In this document: in pieces, positions 20,049 through 28,362 of the stretch
Position numbering within the stretch: position 1 is the first letter of the stretch
Layout: each line of letters opens with the position of its first letter
From: UBA1189 sp045660385
Lineage (GTDB): Bacteria > Bacteroidota > Bacteroidia > Bacteroidales > Bacteroidaceae
Reading direction: 5' to 3'
Assembly (NCBI GenBank): GCA_045660385.1
Contig: JAZRDT010000018.1
Location: forward strand, 1 to 41,982
Length of the DNA stretch: 41,982 nt
Position numbers and translations under genes: made by a program
The notes under the pieces: generated by a model
Databases searched by the model: none
What the model saw: only the letters and a program-made list of their open reading frames with translations
Told to the model about the DNA's origin: nothing

Positions 20049-23000
20049 TTAGTTCTTGTGTACTATCTTTTTGCCACCCGCAATATAGATTCCATGAGGT
20101 GTTTCTTGTGAGAGTTGTTGGCGAATGCCATGGATGGAGTATACTGCATCCTTTGCTGAAGAATGATGTACGTTGTCAATACCATCGTCAATATTTGTAT
20201 TCTTTTTCAACAAACGTACATTATCTATATACAATAGGGTGTTGTTGGCCGCTCCTACACTGGCAGAGGTTGAAAAACCCAAACTGACCTCCACATCGCA
20301 ACGCTCAGCAAGAGAAAAGTCATAGACCATGAGTTCCCACTCCATATTTTTAGTCGAGTAACGATAGTCGGTGGTTGTGCCATACTTGATACCTGTGTAG
20401 GAGGTATTCGTGTTACCTGATGCAATGACCCTACGCCCTTCGTTGCTCTGCTGATTGGTGCACTCATAGCGCATATCAATAAGCAGACGATAGTCTCCAG
20501 CCGGGAGGTTGACCGTCTGCACGATGCGATTGGTACCGGAGGTCCACGAATTGAGCACTGTAAGGCAACGTACCCCACATGTATCGTCCATCATAGGGCG
20601 GGCACATTGAGCGGCATAGTTGCCCACATTGGAGGGACTCACACAATACATCGTAGTGCTATAGGGCATGGAGTACATACGCGCAAAGTTGGAACTTCCA
20701 CTGAGCGCGTTTTTTGCTGTCCACCCTTGTACGGGAAGTACATTGGGATAGCTATTGTCAGTCGCTTTCACCGCATTAACAAAACAGGGGTTGTATACCG
20801 TGCTGCCCAAAGTTACATTACCATTGGCATTGCCATAGGTCACGTCGTCTTCAAAATTTGCATTGGTGAGCATTTCAGCGGTGATGTCGGTATACCCCTC
20901 ATAAAAATTTACGGTGTCCTCCTCCGGCATAATAGCCTCCTCCAGTTTCAAGGTGCTTCCCTCGACGCTGATCTTTACCTGCGCCTTACCCGAAAGGACA
21001 AATGTGCTAGTGGCTACCTGTCCGTCGCAAACGATGCTTACGGTAACCTCATTGTCCTTCTTGGTTGTGGATGCCAGGTATACAGCACACGAATCATCAG
21101 GGACCTGCATAGCCTGGAGGTTATCACCCTTAACAAATACACGAAGAACGTCGCTCACGGAATGGTTGATCTCAGCAATAAACTGAGCAGAAGACTTGCT
21201 AGCTGCGATAGTGGTGAGTGAACTGAATACGGGAGCGCCAAGCGGACATTCTACATTGTTGAGCATACATCTCTGGTCGCTCACAAAGTTGGCGAGCATC
21301 AGGAAGTAGGCACCATCAGGATCGGGAGCGATAACTCCATTCCATCCTTCGGGAACTGCATCAGTAAGCACCTGCAACCCTTCGGCCATCTTCTGCGTAG
21401 TAGCAGCATCGATATTGCTATAATAGATAACATGGCGACGGTCTACAACTTCACCATTAGTAAAACTGCGGCTCTGTGAAGAATATGTGGTATAGAGCTT
21501 GGCTGTCTGTATCGAATTGTTGATACCGCGGTCGCCGAATGCCATAGACGAAGCACTCTTGGTAACCACACCGAGCTCATTGTCGATATTAACCCAAGGG
21601 CTCTGCCATGTAGTGAGGGTGCTGCCATCCAATTGGCGGTGAGCAATCGCTGCTTGCTCTTCCGCTACAGATTGAGTGTAGATGGTGCGTTTCTCTTTCA
21701 TCATCGGGTCGGTACTGATAGCTAACATTCCGCCTTGTTCACGGGTTATCGTTCCATTAGTATTGCCACGCACATAATCAACGTAGATTACGGCATTGCC
21801 TGGTGTGGAGTAGAGCGCAAAACGATTGTTAAGTGCGGCATCGTTGGTGTTGAGCTCGCCATTCATCGTATAGCTATTTCCGCGTAGGTTATAGATACCG
21901 CTTACGACAGGGGTCGCATTGGTGCCCTTGCCACTTACCGTATACCATCCTAGCAGATTTCCTGTATTATTGGCACGATAAGGTACTATAATCTTGTTCT
22001 TGTCAGGACTGTTCGATGCTATATATCCCGTGTAGCTCTTCAGTCCTGTGCTCCATGAGAAACAGGTAAATCGGTCCTCCGATGCGGCACGCACGATGTT
22101 CTGTGTGCCAAAGATCTTGGCATCGGCATAGCGAGCATTGAAGTCGCTCCAATTGGTGGGCGTCAGGTCGGCTGTCGATAAAGTCTCGTGCATCAGCCAA
22201 GTCATCATCACGCGATGAGCCTCAACTCCCATACGGCGAGCGCCAACATCTGCATTGAGCAGCCATGAGCCGTCAGCCGTTGTCGTTTGGCGAGCTTTAA
22301 TGTATTTGTATGCCATGTTTTCAAGCATCAGCGCATTGGCATCACGCAAGAAGCAGGCCATCGTAGAATACGACGTTATCTGGTCAAAGAGGAAAAGGCT
22401 CCAGTCATTACCATTGGGCATGGCAAGTTCGCCATCGGCAAGTGCCAACCAATTGAGCACCTCATCCATCACCTCCTGATTGTTGTGCATCAACGCGTTG
22501 GTGTACCACTTCTCCTCGCCAATAGTACCCAACTGGAACATCTTCAAGGCCAAAGCAGCCTCGCCCAGCTCTTGCATCACCACATTTTGGTAACTGGTGT
22601 GGAAGAGATTGTGGTTCTGCAACGTGTAATCATCGTAGAGGTTCTTTCCCTTGTAGAGATCGGCCACTGTAGTGTTGTCATATTCCAGGTCAATAACCGT
22701 ATTGTCTGTAGCATCGGCATAGTGCGAATAGCTATTGATGGCAAACTCACGCAATCGGGCAAACCACTTTGGAGCCAGCACATCATTCGGGAAGAGACCC
22801 AATGCTGCAGCTAGCACATCAGCCTCCCATCCGTTCTCCTCTGCCTTAGAGTCAGATGCATATCCTGTAGGGATAGAGCGCTCCAATTCATAGTTACACT
22901 CGGCCTTGAGCAAAGCATAGATGTATCCCCTCTGCGCCTCACTAAGCTTATCCCACTGGAAATAGGCCGAATAAGCCACCGACATAGCCCATAGCGAAGA

Positions 23001-24083
23001 CTCCCATGTGTAATCGTTCTTACTTGTAGAACCCCAGTAGTTATTACCCTTACACACCTTCAGTTTGTTTGCCTTATGCGTAGAATAAGCAAATACCAAC
23101 GACTGCATCGCCATGTTTTCAATACTTTCCCATGTCACACCTTCGGGAAGAACGACCTTGCCCTTGGCATACTTCGCCAAGAATGCACAGATCATGGAGA
23201 GGTCTGCATTGGGGCGCACGCCTCGTTCATCATTGGCCATCGTGTTTTCACCCTGAAAACATCCACAGATCTCACCCAGGCTATTGGGTGCAGAGCAGGG
23301 CAAAAAGTCGTTCTGCATCCAGAGCGAGAAGTCGGCCAACATCTGCAAGATGTCATCCTTCATCTGAGCCTCAGGTACGAAGAGATGATTGATCACGCCT
23401 TCTGTGGGACTTGCCACATCCGTTTCCGTAGGTTCAGAAGGCTCCACATAGTCGTCGGCCACTTGTTCCAGACGCACATCATCTATCATCACACAACTGC
23501 CGCCTGAAAGCCAATCGGTCTTTATCGCTATGGTCACATCTTTTTTCTCTGACGAAACAAAAACAAGCTCCATTCTTTCCCAAGGAGCTGTCGTGAAATA
23601 ATTTGTACTACCCTGTGCAAAGCTCTTAGTCGTAGATTCAACTCCGGCAGTCAGGGTAAGCGATGAGGTTGCACTATTGGCGTAAGCCGCACGATAGGCC
23701 ACCGACAATTTATAACGTCCTGCGGGGAGTGATTTTAGTGTTTGCACCACCGTAGTTGTACCCGTAGCCCATCCCATGCGAAGGTAGTAGGCTGCATTTC
23801 CATCGGCTATAGTGCTGACCAACCCGAAATTGTTATCGGTGTAGCAATCAGAAGTCACCAATAACAGAGTTACTCCCGTACCGCTGACAGTCCATCCTGC
23901 AGGTTGGGCAAGTGTCCACCCACGGCGTCCATCAGCATTGTTTGTCACCTCGGTCAATCCATCGGTGGCATCATTTTCAAACGAGGCATTCACAACAAAC
24001 TGCCTGGTGACATCTGTTGCGTGAGTCATGGCAAAAATCGCCGATACCCACAACAACATCATACATAGATAAATTCGTCTCAT
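20049..24083 (-). CDS. Large secreted protein, possible (alpha/alpha)-toroid polysaccharide enzyme between two jelly-roll domains
   Basis: A 1344-residue protein with a signal peptide (about 1-22). Residues about 27-208 form a jelly-roll binding-like domain (VNASFENDATDGL... LPAGRYKLSVAYR... VMIDDVRLEQ). The centre (about 230-1060) starts with an alpha-helical, Trp- and Asn-rich region (NYWGSTSKNDYTWESSLWAM, DYTLQNHNLFHTSYQNVVMQ) that looks like an (alpha/alpha) toroid, then beta-rich sequence with NTGNLLGWYTVSGKG. That order recalls polysaccharide lyases such as PL8, but I cannot identify catalytic residues. A second jelly roll lies at about 1075-1300 (NANFEDD... LPAGDYRLLIDMR... LYIDNVRLL). 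The end, YSIHGIRQQ... HGIYIAGGKKIVHKN, is the C-terminal sorting-tail type common in Prevotella. Function is unassigned; a secreted lyase or glycosidase is the best guess. Confidence 0.7.
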   Translation of the reverse strand: MRRIYLCMMLLWVSAIFAMTHATDVTRQFVVNASFENDATDGLTEVTNNADGRRGWTLAQPAGWTVSGTGVTLLLVTSDCYTDNNFGLVSTIADGNAAYYLRMGWATGTTTVVQTLKSLPAGRYKLSVAYRAAYANSATSSLTLTAGVESTTKSFAQGSTNYFTTAPWERMELVFVSSEKKDVTIAIKTDWLSGGSCVMIDDVRLEQVADDYVEPSEPTETDVASPTEGVINHLFVPEAQMKDDILQMLADFSLWMQNDFLPCSAPNSLGEICGCFQGENTMANDERGVRPNADLSMICAFLAKYAKGKVVLPEGVTWESIENMAMQSLVFAYSTHKANKLKVCKGNNYWGSTSKNDYTWESSLWAMSVAYSAYFQWDKLSEAQRGYIYALLKAECNYELERSIPTGYASDSKAEENGWEADVLAAALGLFPNDVLAPKWFARLREFAINSYSHYADATDNTVIDLEYDNTTVADLYKGKNLYDDYTLQNHNLFHTSYQNVVMQELGEAALALKMFQLGTIGEEKWYTNALMHNNQEVMDEVLNWLALADGELAMPNGNDWSLFLFDQITSYSTMACFLRDANALMLENMAYKYIKARQTTTADGSWLLNADVGARRMGVEAHRVMMTWLMHETLSTADLTPTNWSDFNARYADAKIFGTQNIVRAASEDRFTCFSWSTGLKSYTGYIASNSPDKNKIIVPYRANNTGNLLGWYTVSGKGTNATPVVSGIYNLRGNSYTMNGELNTNDAALNNRFALYSTPGNAVIYVDYVRGNTNGTITREQGGMLAISTDPMMKEKRTIYTQSVAEEQAAIAHRQLDGSTLTTWQSPWVNIDNELGVVTKSASSMAFGDRGINNSIQTAKLYTTYSSQSRSFTNGEVVDRRHVIYYSNIDAATTQKMAEGLQVLTDAVPEGWNGVIAPDPDGAYFLMLANFVSDQRCMLNNVECPLGAPVFSSLTTIAASKSSAQFIAEINHSVSDVLRVFVKGDNLQAMQVPDDSCAVYLASTTKKDNEVTVSIVCDGQVATSTFVLSGKAQVKISVEGSTLKLEEAIMPEEDTVNFYEGYTDITAEMLTNANFEDDVTYGNANGNVTLGSTVYNPCFVNAVKATDNSYPNVLPVQGWTAKNALSGSSNFARMYSMPYSTTMYCVSPSNVGNYAAQCARPMMDDTCGVRCLTVLNSWTSGTNRIVQTVNLPAGDYRLLIDMRYECTNQQSNEGRRVIASGNTNTSYTGIKYGTTTDYRYSTKNMEWELMVYDFSLAERCDVEVSLGFSTSASVGAANNTLLYIDNVRLLKKNTNIDDGIDNVHHSSAKDAVYSIHGIRQQLSQETPHGIYIAGGKKIVHKN

Positions 24084-24145
24084 AACTTTATCGAGTTTTA
24101 TATTTGTTTTTCAGTTATTAAGCATTAATCGGACTATATAAGTTG

Positions 24146-24153
24146 CAAATATA
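24146..24153 (-). promoter_or_regulatory. Possible -7 box for the 1344-residue protein gene
   Basis: TATATTTG on the minus strand matches TAnnTTTG, 63 bp before the ATG at 24083. A TTG at a normal distance is not present (nearest spacing 15 bp), so the call is weak. The 309-bp divergent gap to folP otherwise holds only the folP promoter element. Confidence 0.4.
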
Positions 24154-24296
24154 CACATTTATTTTCATCAACACACATTGTTCGCTTCAAGAATTTCGTT
24201 TCATGCTATCACGACGTCGACACGACATGTAAATACTTGTTACAAATTTCACTTTTCAATGAATAATAATTATCTTTGAGATAAATCCTCAAGATA

Positions 24297-24362
24297 CTTG
24301 CGCTTGCTGAGAAAATATTCAACCAAGCTTGATATAATTTCGCTCGCTTATTCGTATCTTTG
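24297..24362 (+). promoter_or_regulatory. folP promoter within a relative of the 63-bp dispersed element
   Basis: TATCTTTG at 24355-24362 is a perfect -7 box. The sequence before it (cttgctgagaaaata... aagctt... tttcgctcgctta) lines up with the 63-bp elements at 30260, 40991 and 41586, whose right ends carry tttcactcg and gaactttg at the matching places. The candidate TTG (24329-24331) is 23 bp from the -7 box. Confidence 0.7.
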
Positions 24363-24392
24363 CGCAAAATAAGAGTCAACCAAGATAAAAAA

Positions 24393-25199
24393 GTGCGAAG
24401 CCAAACTCCATATACACTAAACATCAATGGCCAGCTGCTATCATTGCAACGACCTTTGATAATGGGCATTCTGAATGTCACATCCGAATCGTTTTACGCC
24501 CAATCCAGAGTTCTCACGACTACAACCATCGCAGAACGCGCCAAAGAGATTCTGAATGAAGGTGCTGCCATTATAGATGTTGGCGGTTGCTCCACCAAAC
24601 CGGGACTTGCCCCTGTCAGTGAGGAGGAAGAGATGCAACGCCTTGCCACAGCACTTTCAGCGATACGCGACATCCTTCCCGAAGCCATTATTTCAGTTGA
24701 CACATTTCGCGCATCCATAGCCGAACGTTGCGTCAGGGAGTTTGGCGTACAAATCATCAACGACGTATCGGGTGGCGAAGCAGACGAACGGATGTTCTCT
24801 ACGGTGGCCGACTTGCAAGTACCCTATGTGCTGACAAGTTGTAAAAATCGGTCGTTGACATACTCACTCGCAGAAAGCATTGACCGCCTACATCTGATGG
24901 GAGTGAACGATGTCATTGTGGATCCCGGTTTCGGATTCGGGAAAACCCTTGACGAAAACTACCACCTTATGGCACATCTTGAAGAACTGCATCTATTAAA
25001 TTGTCCGATATTGGTAGGTGTTTCCCGTAAATCGATGATATACAATCTGCTCGGAGCCACACCGGAGGAGTCGCTCAATGGGACTACCGTACTCCATGCC
25101 ATCTCCCTAATGAAAGGAGCGCATATCCTTCGCGTACACGATGTGAAGGCTGCTGCTGAAACAGTAAAAATAGTTGAAAAAATGAAGGAATCTGTATAA
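24393..25199 (+). CDS. folP: Dihydropteroate synthase
   Basis: A folate-pathway enzyme joining p-aminobenzoate to dihydropterin pyrophosphate. Signatures in order are MGILNVTSESF, DVGGCSTKPG, ISVDTFR, INDVSGG, VDPGFGFGK, GVSRKSM and RVHDVKA, all as in the TIM-barrel family. I place the start at GTG 24393, after the A-rich gataaaaaa. The longer frame from TTG 24360 would begin inside the -7 box TATCTTTG, upstream of any transcript. The resulting 268-residue protein begins MRSQTPYTLNINGQLL, as expected for Bacteroidales FolP. cdaA follows 48 bp later, probably in the same operon. Confidence 0.95.
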   Translation: MRSQTPYTLNINGQLLSLQRPLIMGILNVTSESFYAQSRVLTTTTIAERAKEILNEGAAIIDVGGCSTKPGLAPVSEEEEMQRLATALSAIRDILPEAIISVDTFRASIAERCVREFGVQIINDVSGGEADERMFSTVADLQVPYVLTSCKNRSLTYSLAESIDRLHLMGVNDVIVDPGFGFGKTLDENYHLMAHLEELHLLNCPILVGVSRKSMIYNLLGATPEESLNGTTVLHAISLMKGAHILRVHDVKAAAETVKIVEKMKESV

Positions 25200-25247
25200 C
25201 AGTTCAAATCCTGAAAGAAAGTTTTAACTCCTAATTAAGAAATAGTC

Positions 25248-26012
25248 ATGTTACTTGGTTTTGGTATTAAAGATTTGATAGACATTCTGTTAGTCGCACT
25301 CTTATTGTTCTACTTCTATAAACTGATGCGAGAGTCGGGATCAATCAACCTCTTCCTTGGCATATTGATCTTTGTCATCATCTGGGTGCTTGTTTCACAA
25401 ATATTCGAGATGCGCCTGTTGGGTGGCATCATGGACACATTGGTTAGCGTTGGAGCATTAGCACTGATTGTACTTTTCCAAGATGAGATACGCCGTTTCC
25501 TTCGCGAGATAGGCTCACAGAACCGAGTACGACGCATTCTGGACTTCTTTACAGGGAAAAAGGAGGCAAAAGTGGACCATGCAGAAATGATGCCCATCGT
25601 TATGGCTTGCATGAACATGTCGAAACGCAAAGAAGGCGCCTTGATTGTAATCGAGCACAACTCAAACTTAAACGAATATATCAAAACCGGTGAGCCCATC
25701 AATGCAGACATCAACCAGCTGCTTATCGAAAATATCTTTTTCAAGAACAGTCCACTTCATGATGGAGCCATGATTATTAGCCAAAAGCGCATCGTTGCCG
25801 CCAGTTGCTTGCTCCCCGTTTCTCACAACATGAATATCCCGAAATCACTCGGTCTGCGCCATCGCGCTGCATTGGGAATTTCCCAGGAGACCGACGCCAT
25901 GGCTATTGTTGTATCTGAGGAAACGGGTGCCATCACCGTTGCGCATCAAGGAACATTGCACCGCCGACTCACTGCAGAGCAGTTGGAAAAGCTATTGTTC
26001 GACATCGAGTAA
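25248..26012 (+). CDS. cdaA: Diadenylate cyclase, CdaA type
   Basis: A 254-residue membrane enzyme making c-di-AMP from two ATP. Three N-terminal transmembrane helices (about 5-22, 31-52, 58-76) precede the DAC domain. That domain shows both catalytic motifs: DGA in PLHDGAMII (about 171) and RHR in LGLRHRAALG (about 204). SEETGAITVA follows as in other CdaA proteins. The partner CdaR (YbbR) is not adjacent. It lies downstream of folP, a pairing I recall from other Bacteroidetes, and precedes a hairpin that may end the transcript. Confidence 0.95.
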   Translation: MLLGFGIKDLIDILLVALLLFYFYKLMRESGSINLFLGILIFVIIWVLVSQIFEMRLLGGIMDTLVSVGALALIVLFQDEIRRFLREIGSQNRVRRILDFFTGKKEAKVDHAEMMPIVMACMNMSKRKEGALIVIEHNSNLNEYIKTGEPINADINQLLIENIFFKNSPLHDGAMIISQKRIVAASCLLPVSHNMNIPKSLGLRHRAALGISQETDAMAIVVSEETGAITVAHQGTLHRRLTAEQLEKLLFDIE

Positions 26013-26095
26013 CGAAGTCATTCTGCTGACAAAGTGTCACAAAATAAAACTTCATTCTCGTCCCAACGATGAGAATCTGTCAGCATGGAATATAA

Positions 26096-26118
26096 AAAAA
26101 CATTCGTGGCATGTTTTT
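26096..26118 (+). terminator. Possible terminator after cdaA
   Basis: An 8-bp A/T-rich stem (aaaaacat with atgttttt), a 7-nt loop, then cgttttta. It is weak in GC and could instead belong to the groES leader. A short inverted repeat (attctc ... gagaat, 26054-26076) precedes it. Confidence 0.45.
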
Positions 26119-26178
26119 CGTTTTTATAGAGCAGTGTAAGGTAAATATTCATACAACAACGATAAAAAATACACAACT

Positions 26179-26451
26179 ATGAACATCCAACCATTAGCAG
26201 ACCGCGTGCTCGTAGTACCTGCACCGGCCGAAGAGAGAACTATCGGTGGTATCATCATCCCCGACACCGCCAAGGAGAAACCCCTCAAGGGTGAAGTAGT
26301 AGCCGTAGGTAACGGCACCAAAGACGAAGACATGGTAGTAAAGGTAGGCGACACCGTACTCTACGGCAAGTATGCCGGCACTGAGCTCGAGCTCGATGGC
26401 ACCAAGTACCTCATCATGCGCCAGAGCGACATCTTGGCAATCGTAGGTTAA
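26179..26451 (+). CDS. groES: Co-chaperonin GroES
   Basis: A 90-residue GroES subunit that caps the GroEL ring. It shows the family pattern from MNIQPLADRVLVVPAPAEER through the mobile loop (TIGGIIIPDTAKEKP) to the C-terminal YLIMRQSDILAIVG. Length is normal. It is followed by groEL after a 76-bp spacer made largely of 10-bp repeats. The 166-bp upstream gap shows neither a CIRCE operator nor a clear TAnnTTTG box. Confidence 0.97.
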   Translation: MNIQPLADRVLVVPAPAEERTIGGIIIPDTAKEKPLKGEVVAVGNGTKDEDMVVKVGDTVLYGKYAGTELELDGTKYLIMRQSDILAIVG

Positions 26452-26456
26452 TAATC

Positions 26457-26506
26457 TCCTAGGAAATCCTAGGCAGTCCTAGAGAATCCTAGGCAATCCT
26501 AAAAAA
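26457..26506 (+). repeat. Five tandem 10-mers (TCCTAGG-type) between groES and groEL
   Basis: The units tcctaggaaa, tcctaggcag, tcctagagaa, tcctaggcaa and tcctaaaaaa run without gaps and end 21 bp before the groEL ATG. The word matches the array before the GH97 gene (5030-5079). Confidence 0.88.
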
Positions 26507-26527
26507 CTAAAATAATAATAAAGAACT

Positions 26528-28156
26528 ATGGCAAAAGACATTTTATTCAATATGGAGGCTCGCGAACAGCTCAAGAAGGGTGTTGACGAGCTTGCCAATG
26601 CAGTGAAAGTTACTCTCGGCCCCAAAGGTCGTAATGTAATCATCGAGAAGAAGTTCGGTGCTCCCCACATCACTAAGGACGGCGTGACCGTAGCCAAGGA
26701 GGTAGAGCTCGCCGACCCCTTCATGAACACCGGTGCACAGCTCGTGAAGTCTGTTGCATCAAAGACTGGCGATGATGCAGGTGACGGTACGACTACCGCT
26801 ACTGTGCTCGCTCAGAGCATCGTGAATGTAGGTATCAAGAATGTTACCGCAGGTGCTAACCCCATGGACCTCAAGCGCGGTATCGACAAGGCCGTAGCCA
26901 AGGTGGTAGAGAACATCAAGGAGCAGGCTGAGGCTGTAGGCAGCGATTATGACAAGATTGAGCAAGTGGCTACCATCTCTGCCAACAACGATCCTGAAAT
27001 CGGTAAGCTCATCGCCGATGCCATGCGCCGCGTATCCAAGGATGGCGTCATCACCATCGAAGAGGCAAAGGGAACCGAGACCTCTATCGGCGTGGTTGAG
27101 GGTATGCAGTTCGATCGTGGCTACCTGTCACCCTACTTCGTGACCGATACCGAGAAGATGGAGTGCGTGATGGACAACCCCTACATCCTCATCTACGACA
27201 AGAAGATATCAAATCTCAAGGAGTTCCTCCCCATCCTCGAACCCGCTATCCAAACAGGACGTCCGCTCCTCGTCATCGCCGAGGATGTTGACAGCGAAGC
27301 ACTTACCACCCTCGTAGTAAACCGTCTTCGCGCTCAACTCAAGATTTGCGCAGTGAAGGCTCCCGGCTCCGGCGATCGCCGCAAGGAGATGCTCGAAGAT
27401 ATTGCCACCCTCACCGGCGGATTGGTTATCAGCGAAGAGAAGGGTCTGTCGCTCGAGCAAGCTACCATCGAGATGCTCGGCCGTTGCGACAAGGTGACCG
27501 TATCAAAGGACAATACTACCATCGTCAATGGTGCAGGCAATAAGGAGGCCATTGCCGACCGTGTAGCACAGATCAAGGCTCAGATTGCCGCTACCAAGAG
27601 CGACTACGACCGTGAGAAGCTCCAGGAGCGTCTTGCCAAGCTTGCTGGCGGTGTAGCTGTGCTCTATGTAGGTGCTGCTTCAGAGGTAGAGATGAAGGAG
27701 AAGAAAGACCGTGTAGACGATGCACTTTGCGCTACCCGCGCAGCCATCGAAGAGGGTATCGTACCCGGAGGTGGTGTTGCTTACATCCGCGCTATCGATG
27801 CACTTGAGGGATTCAAGGGCGACAATGCTGATGAGACTACCGGTATCGAGATCATCAAGCGTGCTATCGAGGAGCCTCTGCGCCAGATTGTGGCCAACGC
27901 AGGTAAGGAGGGTGCCGTAGTGGTACAGAAGGTTCGCGAGGGTGAGGGCGATTTCGGCTACAATGCCCGCACCGATGTATACGAGCACATGAAGGCCGCC
28001 GGTGTGGTTGACCCCGCCAAGGTAACTCGTGTTGCATTGGAAAATGCAGCCTCTATTGCAGGCATGTTCCTCACCACCGAGTGTGTCATCGTGGAAAAGA
28101 AAGAAGAGAAGCCCGCCCCCATGGCTCCCGGTATGGGCATGGACGGTATGATGTAA
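26528..28156 (+). CDS. groEL: Chaperonin GroEL
   Basis: A 542-residue chaperonin subunit forming the 14-mer that folds proteins in the cytoplasm with GroES. It has VTLGPKGRNVIIEKKFGAP, the ATPase loop GDDAGDGTTTATVLAQ (about 85-100), the apical-domain segment FDRGYLSPYF, VPGGGVAYIRA near 415, and a C-terminal GGM-like tail (PMAPGMGMDGMM). Length is typical. It is the second gene of a two-gene operon with its own terminator. Confidence 0.98.
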   Translation: MAKDILFNMEAREQLKKGVDELANAVKVTLGPKGRNVIIEKKFGAPHITKDGVTVAKEVELADPFMNTGAQLVKSVASKTGDDAGDGTTTATVLAQSIVNVGIKNVTAGANPMDLKRGIDKAVAKVVENIKEQAEAVGSDYDKIEQVATISANNDPEIGKLIADAMRRVSKDGVITIEEAKGTETSIGVVEGMQFDRGYLSPYFVTDTEKMECVMDNPYILIYDKKISNLKEFLPILEPAIQTGRPLLVIAEDVDSEALTTLVVNRLRAQLKICAVKAPGSGDRRKEMLEDIATLTGGLVISEEKGLSLEQATIEMLGRCDKVTVSKDNTTIVNGAGNKEAIADRVAQIKAQIAATKSDYDREKLQERLAKLAGGVAVLYVGAASEVEMKEKKDRVDDALCATRAAIEEGIVPGGGVAYIRAIDALEGFKGDNADETTGIEIIKRAIEEPLRQIVANAGKEGAVVVQKVREGEGDFGYNARTDVYEHMKAAGVVDPAKVTRVALENAASIAGMFLTTECVIVEKKEEKPAPMAPGMGMDGMM

Positions 28157-28183
28157 AATATTTATTAAGTCATACACAGGAAG

Positions 28184-28211
28184 GGGATGCACGTGGTGCA
28201 TCCCTTTTTTT
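28184..28211 (+). terminator. Terminator of groES-groEL
   Basis: A 9-bp stem (gggatgcac at 28184-28192 with gtgcatccc at 28196-28204), a 3-nt loop and seven T. Confidence 0.92.
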
Positions 28212-28235
28212 AACGGATACCCCGCAAGAACTGTA

Positions 28236-28351
28236 ACAAATTTTGGCGTTTCGCTCGGCTTGTTGTACATTAATCTGCTGCGCAGTTTGAAGTTACACTG
28301 CGCCTCGGAAAAACCTAAAACAAGTTTTGGCGTTTCGCTCGGCTTGTTGTA
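28236..28351 (+). repeat. Direct repeat of about 32 bp upstream of queA
   Basis: Two copies, about 28236-28267 and 28320-28351, differ at one base and are 84 bp apart (core ttttggcgtttcgctcgg plus cttgttgta). Only the second is followed by ctttg and so completes a -7 box. The sequence between the copies contains ctgctgcgcag and ctgcgcctcgg, resembling the left half of the 63-bp dispersed element. Confidence 0.85.
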
Positions 28352-28357
28352 ACTTTG
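28326..28357 (+). promoter_or_regulatory. queA promoter
   Basis: TTTG (28326-28329), 20 bp, and TAACTTTG (28350-28357) match the consensus exactly, 5 bp before the ATG at 28363. This implies a leaderless or very short-leader mRNA. Confidence 0.8.
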
Positions 28358-28362
28358 CAGCC

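Noticed and set aside
26041..26178. CIRCE-type operator before groES
   Set aside because: The inverted repeat present (attctc...gagaat) does not match TTAGCACTC-N9-GAGTGCTAA.
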